The notes under the pieces: model-generated
Told to the model about the DNA's origin: nothing
What the model saw: only the letters and a program-made list of their open reading frames with translations
The model's database searches: none
Source: Anaerococcus ihuae
Lineage (GTDB): Bacteria; Bacillota; Clostridia; Tissierellales; Peptoniphilaceae
DNA: 64,000 nucleotides
Assembly: GCF_928368155.1 (NCBI RefSeq)
Contig: NZ_CAKMRU010000002.1
Coordinates: forward strand, 248,001 to 312,000
Direction of reading: 5' to 3'
In this document: positions 43,433 to 52,538 of the stretch, one piece after another
Numbering within the stretch: position 1 is the stretch's first letter
Layout: each line of letters opens with the position of its first letter
Translations under genes and position numbers: made by a program

Positions 43433-44277
43433 AAAAATTATATTCACCAAAAACAATAAAATTAATCCAAGACCTTTATGGTTTTAAATTCACAAAATCT
43501 TTGGGTCAAAATTTTTTGGTAGACAAAAATTTTGTAGATAAAATTATAGATTTATCAGAAGTTTCTGGCGAAAATATTTTAGAAATTGGACCAGGAATTG
43601 GAACGATTAGCCAAGAAATGGCAAAAACTTGCAAAAAACTTGTTGTAATAGAAATAGATAGGACCCTTATTCCGATTTTAAATGACAATTTGGGAGAATT
43701 TCCAAATGTCGACATAATAAATGCAGATATTTTAAAAACTAATCTTAAAAAAATTGTAAAAGAAAATTTTTCTGGGGAAGATTTCAAGGTCGTTTCAAAT
43801 TTGCCATACTATATAACAACCCCAATAATTGAAAAATTATTTGAAGAAGATCTTCCTTGTAAGGATATGACCATTATGGTTCAAAAAGAAGTGGCAGATA
43901 GGATGAAGGCAGATGAAAAAAGCAAAGATTATTCATCACTTTCAGTTTTTATTAAATATTATTCAGAAATTACAGGCCAATTTAAGGTTCCAAAATCAGT
44001 TTTTATGCCCCAACCAAAAATAGATTCCCAAGTTTTAAAATTAAATTTGAGACTTTATGATGAAAATGTTGATACAAATACCCTATTTAACATAGTAAGA
44101 GCAGGTTTTAATAAAAGAAGAAAAACTATCCTAAATTCCCTATCAAGCGTGATTGAAAAAGAAGATTTAAAAGAAATTTTTGAAATCTTGTCCCTAAAAG
44201 AAAATCTAAGAGCAGAAAATCTTTCCCTTGATGATTTTATAAAAATAGCAAATGAATATGAAAAAATAAAGGTATAA
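43429..44277 (+). CDS. rsmA: RsmA (KsgA), 16S rRNA dimethyladenosine transferase
   Basis: A 282-residue SAM-dependent methyltransferase that dimethylates two adjacent adenosines near the 3' end of 16S rRNA during 30S assembly. It contains KSLGQNFLVDKNFVDKI, the SAM loop LEIGPGIGTISQEMA, the catalytic NLPYYITTPI and VQKEVADRM. It ends the metG operon; no obvious terminator lies between it and the glutaredoxin gene 77 bases on. Confidence 0.96.
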   Translation: MKKLYSPKTIKLIQDLYGFKFTKSLGQNFLVDKNFVDKIIDLSEVSGENILEIGPGIGTISQEMAKTCKKLVVIEIDRTLIPILNDNLGEFPNVDIINADILKTNLKKIVKENFSGEDFKVVSNLPYYITTPIIEKLFEEDLPCKDMTIMVQKEVADRMKADEKSKDYSSLSVFIKYYSEITGQFKVPKSVFMPQPKIDSQVLKLNLRLYDENVDTNTLFNIVRAGFNKRRKTILNSLSSVIEKEDLKEIFEILSLKENLRAENLSLDDFIKIANEYEKIKV

Positions 44278-44354
44278 AATTGAAAGAGATTATCAATTGA
44301 GTATAATAATCTTGTTAGAAAAATAGATTTATAAGAAAAAAGATTGGAGAAAAA

Positions 44355-44585
44355 ATGAAAAAAGTAACAGTTTACACATCAAATACATGCCCACACTGCA
44401 AGGCAGCAAAAAATTATTTGAAAGAAAATAATATAGATTTTGAAGAAAAAAACGTAGACGAAGATAGAAGTGCAATCGACTACCTAGTAGAAAAAGGCCA
44501 CAGAGGAGTTCCAGTAATAAACATAGACGGAGAAGACATTGTAGGCTTTAATAAAGAAGTTGTAGACGAAAAATTAGGATTATAA
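44355..44585 (+). CDS. Glutaredoxin/NrdH-like redoxin
   Basis: A 76-residue thioredoxin-fold protein with the active-site CPHC in VYTSNTCPHCKAAKNYL and the cis-proline loop HRGVPVINIDG. Size and fold match NrdH-type redoxins and small glutaredoxins that carry electrons in the cytosol. The ribosome binding site is GGAG. A palindromic repeat element starts 15 bases after the stop and ends in a long T tract, so it may act as terminator. Confidence 0.9.
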   Translation: MKKVTVYTSNTCPHCKAAKNYLKENNIDFEEKNVDEDRSAIDYLVEKGHRGVPVINIDGEDIVGFNKEVVDEKLGL

Positions 44586-45256
44586 AATAAAAAAGTAAAA
44601 ACCCATCCGAGCAAGGAGAAATCTCAATATTACTTAAGTTATTAGAAATATTTAACCAAAGAGATCTCTCGACTAACGCTCGAGATGGGTTATTTTTTTT
44701 ATTTTCTTAATTACTACGAAATTAATTATTACTTATTTAAATTTTTTTAAAATTAGCAAGTAGCAAGTTAAAATTAAAAAAATTTCAAGATTGAATAAAA
44801 TATAAAGTTACAAGACCAAGTGATAGACAAATTGAAATTAAATAAAACTTTAGATAAAATCTAAATAAAATTATTTACCATCCCAATCTAGAGGGTAGAT
44901 TTCATTGAAAAAATCAATCCAAAATCAAATAGAATCTTTAGCATTAAAATAAAGAAAGAAGATACCCACCTCGAGCGAAGTCGAGAGGTCTCATGGATAA
45001 AATTAGGCCAAAATTAAATAAAAACTTCAGGTATAAAAAGCACAGAAAAACCCACCTCGGCAAAAGAGAAATCTCAAAACTTATTAAATATATAGAAATA
45101 TCTAACAAAATAGATCTCTCGACCACTAAAACCAGTTTTCTTCGAAAACTTTTCCGTGCTCTCCCACTAATTTTTAGGGATAATTATGCCAAGTCAAGGC
45201 ATAATTATCTGCTCGAGATGGGTTATTTTTAAATTTTTATTTAAATTTACAAAAAT
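44586..45256. repeat. Intergenic repeat region: two or three palindromic elements
   Basis: No gene is present between the convergent redoxin and PTS genes. Element 4 (44601-44700) has arms ACCCATCCGAGC and GCTCGAGATGGGT with inner GAGATCTCTCGAC, then eight T. Element 5 (44965-45230) starts with CCCACCTCGAGC and GTCGAGAGGTCTC, has a second left arm at 45051 (CCCACCTCGG), and ends GCTCGAGATGGGTT. Between GATCTCTCGAC and the right arm it holds nested hairpins AGTTTTC/GAAAACT and GATAATTATGCC/GGCATAATTATC (loop AAGTCAA). A short possible remnant lies at 44879-44905. Bases 44701-44878 are plain AT-rich sequence. Confidence 0.78.
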
Positions 45257-46762
45257 TTAATCAACTACTCCAAGTATTTCATTAATTTCGTTTTTGTATA
45301 GCACTGCCTTTGCTCCATAGATTACTTGAACTCCTCCTGGAACATCAAGGACTCCGGTTGCTCCTGTTTGTTTTAAAATATTTTTATCAACAATTTTTGG
45401 ATCTTTTAAATTTACCCTAAGTCTTGTTATACAAGCGTCAACATCAATTATATTTTCACTTCCGCCAAGGGCATCTAAGATTACAAGAGCTTCTTCGTGT
45501 ATGTTTGAATCGGAATCTTTTTTAACTTCTTTTTCTTCAACAACTTCATCGTCGCCTCTTCCTGGTGTCATTATATTAAATTTCTTTATTAAGAAAGAGA
45601 ATGAGAAGTAATAAAGGGCTGCCCAGATTAATCCAAATGGAATTTGTAACAACCAGTGAGTTTTTTCGTTTCCTTGTAAAACACCAAATAAAATAAAGTC
45701 AATTACACCACCTGAGAAGGTGTTTCCTATATTTATATTTAACAAATCAGCAATCATAAATGATAAACCATCCAAAAATGCGTGGAAAACATATAAGAGT
45801 GGTTGAACGAAAAGGAACATATATTCAAGAGGTTCAGTAATTCCAGTTATAAATGAAGTTAAAGCAACTCCCAAGAATAATCCTTTTAATTTTTTCTTAT
45901 TTTCTTCTTTTGCATTTTTGTACATGGCAAGGGCTGCTGCAGGCAAACCAAACATCATTGTTGAAAATCTTCCTGCAAAAAATCTTGTTCCTTCTGTAAA
46001 TAATCCAACGTGATTTGGATCAGCTAATTGAGCAAAAAATATTTTTTGAGCTCCAGCGATTTGTTGTCCTGCAACCATTTCTACTCCACCAAGTTCTGTA
46101 TACCAAAACATTGGATAAATCATGTGGTGAAGTCCAACAGCTCCAGACAATCTCATAAGCATTCCATATAAAAATGTTCCGAAAACGCCAAGTTTTGCAA
46201 TGGATTGTCCAGCAGAAATCAAAAGGCGTTGAAATGGTGGCCAAACTATAAAGAAAAATATACCAACAATAATTGCGACAAAAGATGTAATAATTGGAAC
46301 AAATCTTGATCCACCAAAAAATCCTAGAACTTGTGGTAATTGGATATTGTAATAATTATTATGAAGATAAACTGCAATAAGTCCAATAACCAAAGCACCA
46401 ACAACTCCTGTATCAATTGGATCTCCATCAGGATTAAAAATTGAAAGAAGAGTTTCTATAGTTGCATTCATTACCAAAAATCCAACAGCACCAGCAAGAG
46501 CTGCAACTCCCTTTTCTCTGTTTGCAAGACCAACCATAATACCAATACACAAAAGCATGGCAAGATTTGCAAAAACTACATTTCCAGCTCCAGCCATAAC
46601 CTTAAAAATAGTTTGTAAAACACTATTTCCTAAAAAAGGATAGGCATCAATTGTTGCTTGTGATGAAAAAGCACCACCAATACCCAAAAGTAAACCTGCG
46701 GCAGGGAGCAATGCTATAGGAAGCATAAAGGCCTTGCCGACTTTTTGTAAATATTTAAACAT
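45257..46762 (-). CDS. PTS transporter EIICB, glucose/N-acetylglucosamine family
   Basis: A 501-residue phosphotransferase permease. The N-terminal EIIC part (about 1-395) has the family start KYLQKVGKAFMLPIALLPAAGLLLGIGGAF, about ten membrane segments and the sugar-binding ITGITEPLEYMFLFVQP. The C-terminal EIIB domain has the phosphorylated cysteine in VDACITRLRVNL. No EIIA domain is attached, so the phosphate must come from a separate EIIA. It imports and phosphorylates glucose, N-acetylglucosamine or a related sugar; specificity is not decidable here. The start follows AAGGAGG and a good minus-strand promoter. Confidence 0.93.
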   Translation of the reverse strand: MFKYLQKVGKAFMLPIALLPAAGLLLGIGGAFSSQATIDAYPFLGNSVLQTIFKVMAGAGNVVFANLAMLLCIGIMVGLANREKGVAALAGAVGFLVMNATIETLLSIFNPDGDPIDTGVVGALVIGLIAVYLHNNYYNIQLPQVLGFFGGSRFVPIITSFVAIIVGIFFFIVWPPFQRLLISAGQSIAKLGVFGTFLYGMLMRLSGAVGLHHMIYPMFWYTELGGVEMVAGQQIAGAQKIFFAQLADPNHVGLFTEGTRFFAGRFSTMMFGLPAAALAMYKNAKEENKKKLKGLFLGVALTSFITGITEPLEYMFLFVQPLLYVFHAFLDGLSFMIADLLNINIGNTFSGGVIDFILFGVLQGNEKTHWLLQIPFGLIWAALYYFSFSFLIKKFNIMTPGRGDDEVVEEKEVKKDSDSNIHEEALVILDALGGSENIIDVDACITRLRVNLKDPKIVDKNILKQTGATGVLDVPGGVQVIYGAKAVLYKNEINEILGVVD

Positions 46763-46791
46763 AAGTCCTCCTTAACTAATTACTTTATTCA

Positions 46792-46890
46792 ATTATATAA
46801 GAAGAAAAAAATGTTTTCAATATAAGCAAAAAAATGAACTTTCTTTCAAAAAAATCTAATAAAAATCATAAAATGATGAAAGTACTTTCA
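46792..46890 (-). promoter_or_regulatory. Promoter and upstream palindrome of the PTS gene
   Basis: On the minus strand -35 TTGAAA (46820-46815) and perfect -10 TATAAT (46797-46792) are 17 bases apart. Upstream lies a perfect 14-base palindrome TGAAAGTACTTTCA (46877-46890) with a related half-site CTTTCTTTCA nearer the promoter. It does not fit the CcpA cre consensus. Position suggests an activator site or a remote operator. The remainder of the gap (46891-47060) shows a weak hairpin near 46932-46956 and nothing else. Confidence 0.5.
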
Positions 46891-47067
46891 ACAAAATTTT
46901 ATTTTTAAAATATTAGAAAATAATTTTTTTTAAAAACGAATAAAAACGTTTTTTAATATTTTTTCTATAAAAAGATTAGAAATATATAAAAAATAAGTAA
47001 GACCAAACTTGAAAATTCAATATTGATTTTATTTGTCAAAATTTTCGATTTATTTTATAGAAAAACA

Positions 47068-47096
47068 TTCTTATTTTATTTTGCTTGTGATATAAT
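47068..47096 (+). promoter_or_regulatory. Promoter of ilvA
   Basis: Extended -10 TGATATAAT (47088-47096) with -35-like TTCTTA (47068-47073) 17 bases upstream of the TATAAT; ilvA starts 22 bases after it, preceded by AAAGGAGG. Confidence 0.65.
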
Positions 47097-47117
47097 TTAA
47101 GCAAAAGGAGGCATTTT

Positions 47118-48302
47118 ATGTTTGATTTTAAAAGTGCAAAAAAAAGAGTAGACGAAGCTATTAACCCAACACATTTATTTTATTCTGAAATTTTCTCAGA
47201 TTTATCAAAAAACAATGTGTACATAAAACCAGAAAATTTACAAAAAACTGGTTCTTTTAAATTGAGGGGAGCTTATAACAAGATTTCAAAAATGGATGAA
47301 GAATCAAAATCCGTTGGAATCGTAACCGCATCTGCAGGAAACCACGCCCAAGGTGTAGCATTTTCTGCAAACCACCAAGGCATAAAGGCAATTGTTTGCA
47401 TGCCTGAAACAACTCCAATGATTAAAGTTGATGGAACTTTAAAATATGGAGCAGAAGTTGACCTTCACGGACAAACTTTTGATGAAACAAATACATACGC
47501 TCAAAAACTTGCCAAAGAAAAAGGCTATACTTTCATTCCTCCATACGATGACGAAGATGTAATTGAAGGACAAGGAACAATAGCTCTTGAAATTTTGGAA
47601 AAATTAGAAGATGCTGATTATATTTTAGTTCCAATCGGAGGCGGTGGGCTTGTTTCTGGTATTGCAAAATGTGCAAAAGAAATAAAACCAGATATTAAAA
47701 TTGTTGGAGTAGAACCAGCAAACGCTGCTTCAATGCAAGCTGCTATGGAAAACGGTGGTCCAATAACTTTGGATTCTGCTGATACAATTGCAGATGGAAC
47801 TGCTGTTGCAAGAGTTGGAGATATTACTTACGAAATTTGCAAGGAAAATGTTGATGAATATATTTCTGTAACTGAAGAAGAAATCATGGTAGCCTTGACT
47901 ACTTTGATGGAAAAACATAAACTAGTAGCAGAGCCTTCAGGAGCATTGAGTCTTGCTGCAAGTAAAAAACTTGGTTGCAAAAATAAAAATGTAGTTTGTG
48001 TAATCAGTGGTGGAAATATTGATATGTCATTTATTTCTCAACTAATCCACAAGGGACTTTATGAAGATGGAAGAATTGCAAGATTTACAGTAGAGCTTCA
48101 AAATGCACCTGGAAAACTTAGAGATCTTCTTGATGTGATAGCTTACACAAAGGCAAATATTGTTGAAGTACTTCACGATAGCCTTGCTGCAACTAGCAGA
48201 TATAAAAATATCCAAGTTGAAATAACCCTTGAAACAAACGGAAAAGACCATATCAGGAAGATTAAAGATTTACTTACTGAGAAAGGATACAATGTTCATT
48301 AA
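47118..48302 (+). CDS. ilvA: Threonine ammonia-lyase (threonine deaminase) with ACT-like C-terminus
   Basis: A 394-residue PLP enzyme that deaminates threonine to 2-oxobutyrate, for isoleucine synthesis or for threonine fermentation. The PLP lysine is in QKTGSFKLRGAYNK, followed by SAGNHAQGVAFSA, the glycine-rich PVGGGGLVSGIA and the serine/cysteine loop CVISGGNIDM. Residues about 320-394 (RFTVELQNAPGKLRDLLDVIAYTKANIVEVLHD) form an ACT-like regulatory domain, as in catabolic TdcB/short IlvA enzymes. It directly abuts murE with no spacer. No other isoleucine genes are nearby, which favours a catabolic role. Confidence 0.94.
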   Translation: MFDFKSAKKRVDEAINPTHLFYSEIFSDLSKNNVYIKPENLQKTGSFKLRGAYNKISKMDEESKSVGIVTASAGNHAQGVAFSANHQGIKAIVCMPETTPMIKVDGTLKYGAEVDLHGQTFDETNTYAQKLAKEKGYTFIPPYDDEDVIEGQGTIALEILEKLEDADYILVPIGGGGLVSGIAKCAKEIKPDIKIVGVEPANAASMQAAMENGGPITLDSADTIADGTAVARVGDITYEICKENVDEYISVTEEEIMVALTTLMEKHKLVAEPSGALSLAASKKLGCKNKNVVCVISGGNIDMSFISQLIHKGLYEDGRIARFTVELQNAPGKLRDLLDVIAYTKANIVEVLHDSLAATSRYKNIQVEITLETNGKDHIRKIKDLLTEKGYNVH

Positions 48303-49733
48303 ATGAAAATAGAAAAGATACTAAAAGAAATCACCTACATTTCCAAAAATATTCAAAATGATAGAGAAATTGTAGGAATTTCTTCAGACTCAAGGCAAAT
48401 CAAAAAAGATTATATATTTGTAGCTATCAAAGGATACGAGCTTGATGGTAATAAATATATAAATTCGGCAATCGAAAACGGGGCGAATACAATTGTATAT
48501 ACAAAAGATGATATAGAATTTGTAGATAAAATAAACTACATAAAAGTAGAAGATGAAAGACTAGCCCTTGCTCAAATTTCAAATTTGATTTCAAATTACC
48601 CATCAAAGTCTATGACTATGATTGGAGTTACTGGAACAAATGGAAAAACAACAACAGCAAATATGATTGCTTTTGTCTTGAATAAATTGGGATCATCATG
48701 TGCAAATATCGGAACAGATGGTGCAAATTTAATAAACAAAACCATGCCAACAGAGCATACAACTCCAGAAATTACTGATTTAAATAATATTTTGCTAGAA
48801 GCAAAAAAAGAAAATATCAAAAATGTAGTTATGGAAACCTCATCACATGGTTTGTGCTTGAAAAGAAATTATGGAATAGCTTATGAATACGGCGTATTTA
48901 CAAATCTTTCTATGGAACATATGGATTTTCATAAGACTATGGATAATTATTTTGCTGCTAAGATGATCCTATTAAAAAATTCCCAAAAACAAGTTGTAAA
49001 TTTAGATGATGATTATGGGAAAAAAGCTAAAGAAATTTTCAAAGACGCCATTACAATTTCTATAAATGAAGATTCAGCATATAGGGCTGAAAATATAAAA
49101 AGAATTGATTTGGGTCTTGAATTTTCTGTAAATGGTGTTAAATTTCACCTAAAAAGATTTGGATTCTATGATATTTATAACTCTCTTTGTGCAATAGCAA
49201 TTGCAAATGACCTTGGTTTTGAATTGGAAGAAATTTCTAAAGCCTTGGAAGATTTTAAGGGAGTAAAATCAAGGTTTGAATTTATAGAAAATGACCTTGG
49301 AATAAATATAGTAGTAGATTTTGCCCATACACCAAAGGCTTTTGAAAATATTTATAAGGACCTACCAAAAGATAAAAATATATTTGCAGTTTATGGAATT
49401 ACTGGAGATAGGACTTATGATATCAGAAAAGAAGTAGGAAAAATTTCTGCTAAATATGGTGTTTTTTCAGTAATAACAACAGACGATCCAAAATTTGATA
49501 CTTTCGAAAATATTTCAAATAATATAAGAGAAGGTGTAGAAGAAAATAATGGAAAATATACTATTATTGAAAATCGAAAAGAAGCCATAAAATATGCTAT
49601 AAGTCATGCTAAAGAAGGAGACTTTGTTCTCATGCTTGGAAAAGGCGAAGAAAAATTCATAAAATTAAAGGGAAACAAAAAAACCTACTACAGCGAAAAA
49701 GAAACCATAAGGGAAGTTCTAGAAGAGCTATGA
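48303..49733 (+). CDS. murE: MurE, UDP-MurNAc-dipeptide ligase (non-DAP type signature)
   Basis: A 476-residue Mur ligase adding the third residue of the peptidoglycan stem peptide. The ATP loop IGVTGTNGKTTT, ETSSHGL, and the C-terminal YGITGDRTYDIRKEVGKIS are clear. Where meso-diaminopimelate enzymes carry DNPR, this one has TTDDPKFD, so it probably uses a different diamino acid such as L-lysine or L-ornithine. It starts immediately after the ilvA stop and overlaps the next gene by four bases (ATGA). Confidence 0.93.
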   Translation: MKIEKILKEITYISKNIQNDREIVGISSDSRQIKKDYIFVAIKGYELDGNKYINSAIENGANTIVYTKDDIEFVDKINYIKVEDERLALAQISNLISNYPSKSMTMIGVTGTNGKTTTANMIAFVLNKLGSSCANIGTDGANLINKTMPTEHTTPEITDLNNILLEAKKENIKNVVMETSSHGLCLKRNYGIAYEYGVFTNLSMEHMDFHKTMDNYFAAKMILLKNSQKQVVNLDDDYGKKAKEIFKDAITISINEDSAYRAENIKRIDLGLEFSVNGVKFHLKRFGFYDIYNSLCAIAIANDLGFELEEISKALEDFKGVKSRFEFIENDLGINIVVDFAHTPKAFENIYKDLPKDKNIFAVYGITGDRTYDIRKEVGKISAKYGVFSVITTDDPKFDTFENISNNIREGVEENNGKYTIIENRKEAIKYAISHAKEGDFVLMLGKGEEKFIKLKGNKKTYYSEKETIREVLEEL

Positions 49734-50932
49734 AAATTTTTGTAATAGGAGCAGGGGTAAGCTCGCTTGCCTTCTGCTCTTTTTTAGATAAGAAAAATAT
49801 AACAGTTTTAGATTCAAACAAAGACAGTGGAAGAAAACTCCTTGCAACAGGAAATGGCAGGTGTAATTTTACAAATTTAAAGCTTTCCTATGATAATTTT
49901 TATTCAAATAAAAAAGATTTTGTAAATTATTCCTTGGATAAATTTTCAAATAAAGATTTGATAAAATATTTTGAATATTTGGGAATAGAGTGGACAAATT
50001 TACCATCTGGAAGATGCTATCCAAAAACTATGAGCTCACAGACTGTAAAAGATGCTCTCATGATGAAGGCAAATGAAAATGCAAAATTTATTTTTGACCA
50101 AAAAGTTTTGGATATAGATTTTGACAAAAAATTAATCATAACAGAAAAAAATAAATACAAATATGACATTCTTGTTATTGGATCAGGAGGGATGACTTTA
50201 AAAAATTCTGGTTCAGATGGGTCAATTTTTAAAATTTTAGAAAAATATACAAAAATTGAAGAAATGACCTTTGGGATTACAAATTTTAAAGCTAAAAATC
50301 CCCTATCAAAAAAGTCCAAGGGAGTTAAGGTTAATGCTAAGGCGAGTTTAAAAGTAGATGGGAAATATATAAAATCATCAACTGATGATGTGATTTTTCA
50401 AACTTATGGCCTTACCGGAACTGCGATTTTGGATCTTTCGAATTTGATTTCTCTTGCCTTAAAAGATGGTAAAAAAGTTAATCTTGACATTGACTTTTAT
50501 CCAGAGTATAAAAAAGATGGACTTTTAATGAAATTAGAAGAAAAATCAAAAAGATTTCCTCAAAGAAGTATTGAAGAATTATTGATTGGAAATTTAGATA
50601 AAAAACTCATAATTGATATACTTAAAAGGGTTAAAATAAATCCTGGTCAAAAAAATATAAAAAGAAAGGATTTGGAAAAACTTGTAAATATTTTGAAAAA
50701 TCTTTCTTTTGATATAATAGACATAAACGACAAGAACAATGCCCAAGTTACTTTGGGAGGAGTATCTTGCGAGGAAATTGACAAAAAAACCATGAAATCT
50801 TTAAAAATTAAAGATTGTTATTTTATAGGTGAGGTTATGGATGTGGCTGGAGATTGTGGAGGATATAATATTCAATGGGCCTTCTCATCAGCAAAAACTG
50901 CCTCAGAGGATATAAGGAGATTAAATGTTTAA
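49730..50932 (+). CDS. BaiN/HI0933-family flavoprotein oxidoreductase
   Basis: A 400-residue FAD-binding protein. The N-terminus has the dinucleotide loop FVIGAGVSSLAFCSFLDKKNITVLDS, then the family signature GRKLLATGNGRCNFTN, a second VIGSGGMTLKNSGSDGS, TYGLTGTAILDLS, and a C-terminal FIGEVMDVAGDCGGYNIQWAFSSA closing the FAD site. Characterised relatives reduce or oxidise diverse substrates (BaiN acts on bile-acid intermediates), but most are of unknown function, and I can name no substrate here. It overlaps murE and the next gene, so it is fully embedded in this operon. Confidence 0.9.
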   Translation: MKIFVIGAGVSSLAFCSFLDKKNITVLDSNKDSGRKLLATGNGRCNFTNLKLSYDNFYSNKKDFVNYSLDKFSNKDLIKYFEYLGIEWTNLPSGRCYPKTMSSQTVKDALMMKANENAKFIFDQKVLDIDFDKKLIITEKNKYKYDILVIGSGGMTLKNSGSDGSIFKILEKYTKIEEMTFGITNFKAKNPLSKKSKGVKVNAKASLKVDGKYIKSSTDDVIFQTYGLTGTAILDLSNLISLALKDGKKVNLDIDFYPEYKKDGLLMKLEEKSKRFPQRSIEELLIGNLDKKLIIDILKRVKINPGQKNIKRKDLEKLVNILKNLSFDIIDINDKNNAQVTLGGVSCEEIDKKTMKSLKIKDCYFIGEVMDVAGDCGGYNIQWAFSSAKTASEDIRRLNV

Positions 50933-52217
50933 GATAAATAGAAAGCTAAAAGAATTAAAACACAACGGAGAAAGAATTTCTTTGGCAATAATTGGTTGTG
51001 GAAAAATGGGAGCAAGCTTAATTAACCAATTGGGAGATATAGATGCAATCGAAGTTGGCTTAGTAGTTGAGCATACAATGAGTAAAGCAAAAACAGCTCT
51101 AATAGAATCAGGAATTTCCGAAGATAAAATTATTAATACAGATTCCTATGACGAGGCCTATGAAGCTTTGAACAAGGGCTTTGTTGTAATAAGCTCAAAT
51201 TATAGACTTGCATATAAACTTTTACAAATCACAGCCGTAATAGATGCAACAGGAAATCCACCATTTGGAGCGGAAATTGCATCAAAATCAATTCAATATC
51301 ATAAACATTTTATAACCTTGAATGTAGAATGTGACGCAGCAGTTGGACCAATTCTTTACGATATGGCAAAAAAAGCTGGAGTAGTTTATACAGGAATTGC
51401 AGGAGATGAGCCAGGTTCAATAATTGAGCTTTGCGATTTTGCCTATGGAATTGGGCTTGAAATTTTAGTTGCAGCAAAAGGAAAAAATAATCCATTAGAC
51501 AATTATGCGAATGCAGAGATTTTAAAAGAAAGTGCAAAAGAAAAAGGACTTTCACCAAGAATGCTAACAAGTTTTGTTGATGGAACAAACACCATGATAG
51601 AATTAAATTCAGTTTGCAACTGTCTAGGATTTTTGCCAGATACTTTTGGATGTCACGGAATTCCTACAAGCCCAGAAACAGCCGTAGAAGATTTTAAATT
51701 AAAAGAAGACGGTGGAGTTTTATCATCATATAAAACAGTAGAATTTTCACCAGGAATGGCACCAGGAGTATTTTTAATAGTAACAAGTGATAAAAAAGAA
51801 GTAAGAGATTTGATGAAATTTTTAGGCTTTGGAGATGGACCAAATTATTTATTAAATAGACCATACCACCTAACAAGTCTTGAAACACCAATTACAATTT
51901 ACAATGCAGTAATAGAAAATGAGCCAACAATAGCTCCACTACACGGTCAAGTTGCAGATACAGTTTCAGTTGCAAAAAGAGATATCAAAAAAGGCGAATA
52001 TCTTGATGGAATAGGATCAGATAAGGTATTTGGAAAATTAACAGATCACACAAGATCAATAAGAGAAGACCTACTTCCAATAGCCCTAATCACAGAAAAA
52101 ACAAAAGCAATAGTAGATATTCCAAAAGATACAATAATAGATTTATCAATGATAGAACTTGATGAAGAAGCAACAATAACAAAATTAAGAAGAAGACAAA
52201 ATTCAATGAAATTGTAA
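50925..52217 (+). CDS. NAD(P)-dependent oxidoreductase with SAF domain
   Basis: A 430-residue protein with an N-terminal Rossmann domain (LAIIGCGKMGASLINQL), a homoserine-dehydrogenase-like middle part (FITLNVECDAAVGPILYDMAKKAGVVYTGIAGDEPGS) and a C-terminal SAF-type beta-clip (about 345-420: SVAKRDIKKGEYLDGIGSDKVFGKL...ALITEKTKAIVDIPKD). Proteins of this architecture occur in sugar- and sugar-acid-catabolic gene sets; the reaction is not known to me with certainty. It overlaps the flavoprotein by eight bases, so they are co-translated. It probably reduces or oxidises a small hydroxy or keto acid. Confidence 0.8.
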   Translation: MFKINRKLKELKHNGERISLAIIGCGKMGASLINQLGDIDAIEVGLVVEHTMSKAKTALIESGISEDKIINTDSYDEAYEALNKGFVVISSNYRLAYKLLQITAVIDATGNPPFGAEIASKSIQYHKHFITLNVECDAAVGPILYDMAKKAGVVYTGIAGDEPGSIIELCDFAYGIGLEILVAAKGKNNPLDNYANAEILKESAKEKGLSPRMLTSFVDGTNTMIELNSVCNCLGFLPDTFGCHGIPTSPETAVEDFKLKEDGGVLSSYKTVEFSPGMAPGVFLIVTSDKKEVRDLMKFLGFGDGPNYLLNRPYHLTSLETPITIYNAVIENEPTIAPLHGQVADTVSVAKRDIKKGEYLDGIGSDKVFGKLTDHTRSIREDLLPIALITEKTKAIVDIPKDTIIDLSMIELDEEATITKLRRRQNSMKL

Positions 52218-52258
52218 AATAAGTCTGAAAAATATTCTAAGAATTTTGATGAAAAAAT

Positions 52259-52416
52259 TTTCCCTATTTCAACCTAGTGCAAGAGCCGAGAAATCTCAAG
52301 AGATCTCTCGACTAGGCTCGAGATGGGTTGTAGCGTAATTTTATTTTAAAATAGTTAATGAATTACAAAATCTATTTTGACAAAAATATGAGGCTGCAAA
52401 TGCAGTCTTATTTTTT
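52259..52416 (+). repeat. Palindromic repeat element 6 followed by a terminator
   Basis: The 446-base gap before the secondary alcohol dehydrogenase holds a compact repeat copy at 52259-52332 (left part TTTCAACC...GAGCCGAGAAATCTC, centre AAGAGATCTCTCGAC, right arm GCTCGAGATGGGTT) and, behind it, the flank TAGCGTAATTTTATTTT shared with elements 7 and 8. A separate intrinsic terminator follows: GGCTGCA (52392-52398) / TGCAGTC (52401-52407) with T at 52411-52416. Confidence 0.75.
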
Positions 52417-52538
52417 GTCTTTTTTTATTTGTAAATTTTTAAAAAATTTCAAAAATAATTAGAAATTTCAAAATAAAAATTTATTTTGAAAAATTTAAAT
52501 TTTCTTATTTTACTAATCAACATTAGTTTGAAGTTATG

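Noticed and set aside
44993-45232. A 79-codon frame in the gap before the PTS gene
   Set aside because: It lies wholly in the palindromic repeat element and its composition reflects the repeat, not a protein.
46877-46890. The 14-base palindrome upstream of the PTS gene as a CcpA cre site
   Set aside because: It lacks the central CG and the WNCA end of the cre consensus and lies far upstream of the promoter.
47040-47117. A T-box or leader-peptide attenuator before ilvA
   Set aside because: The promoter is only 22 bases from the start codon, leaving no room for a leader.
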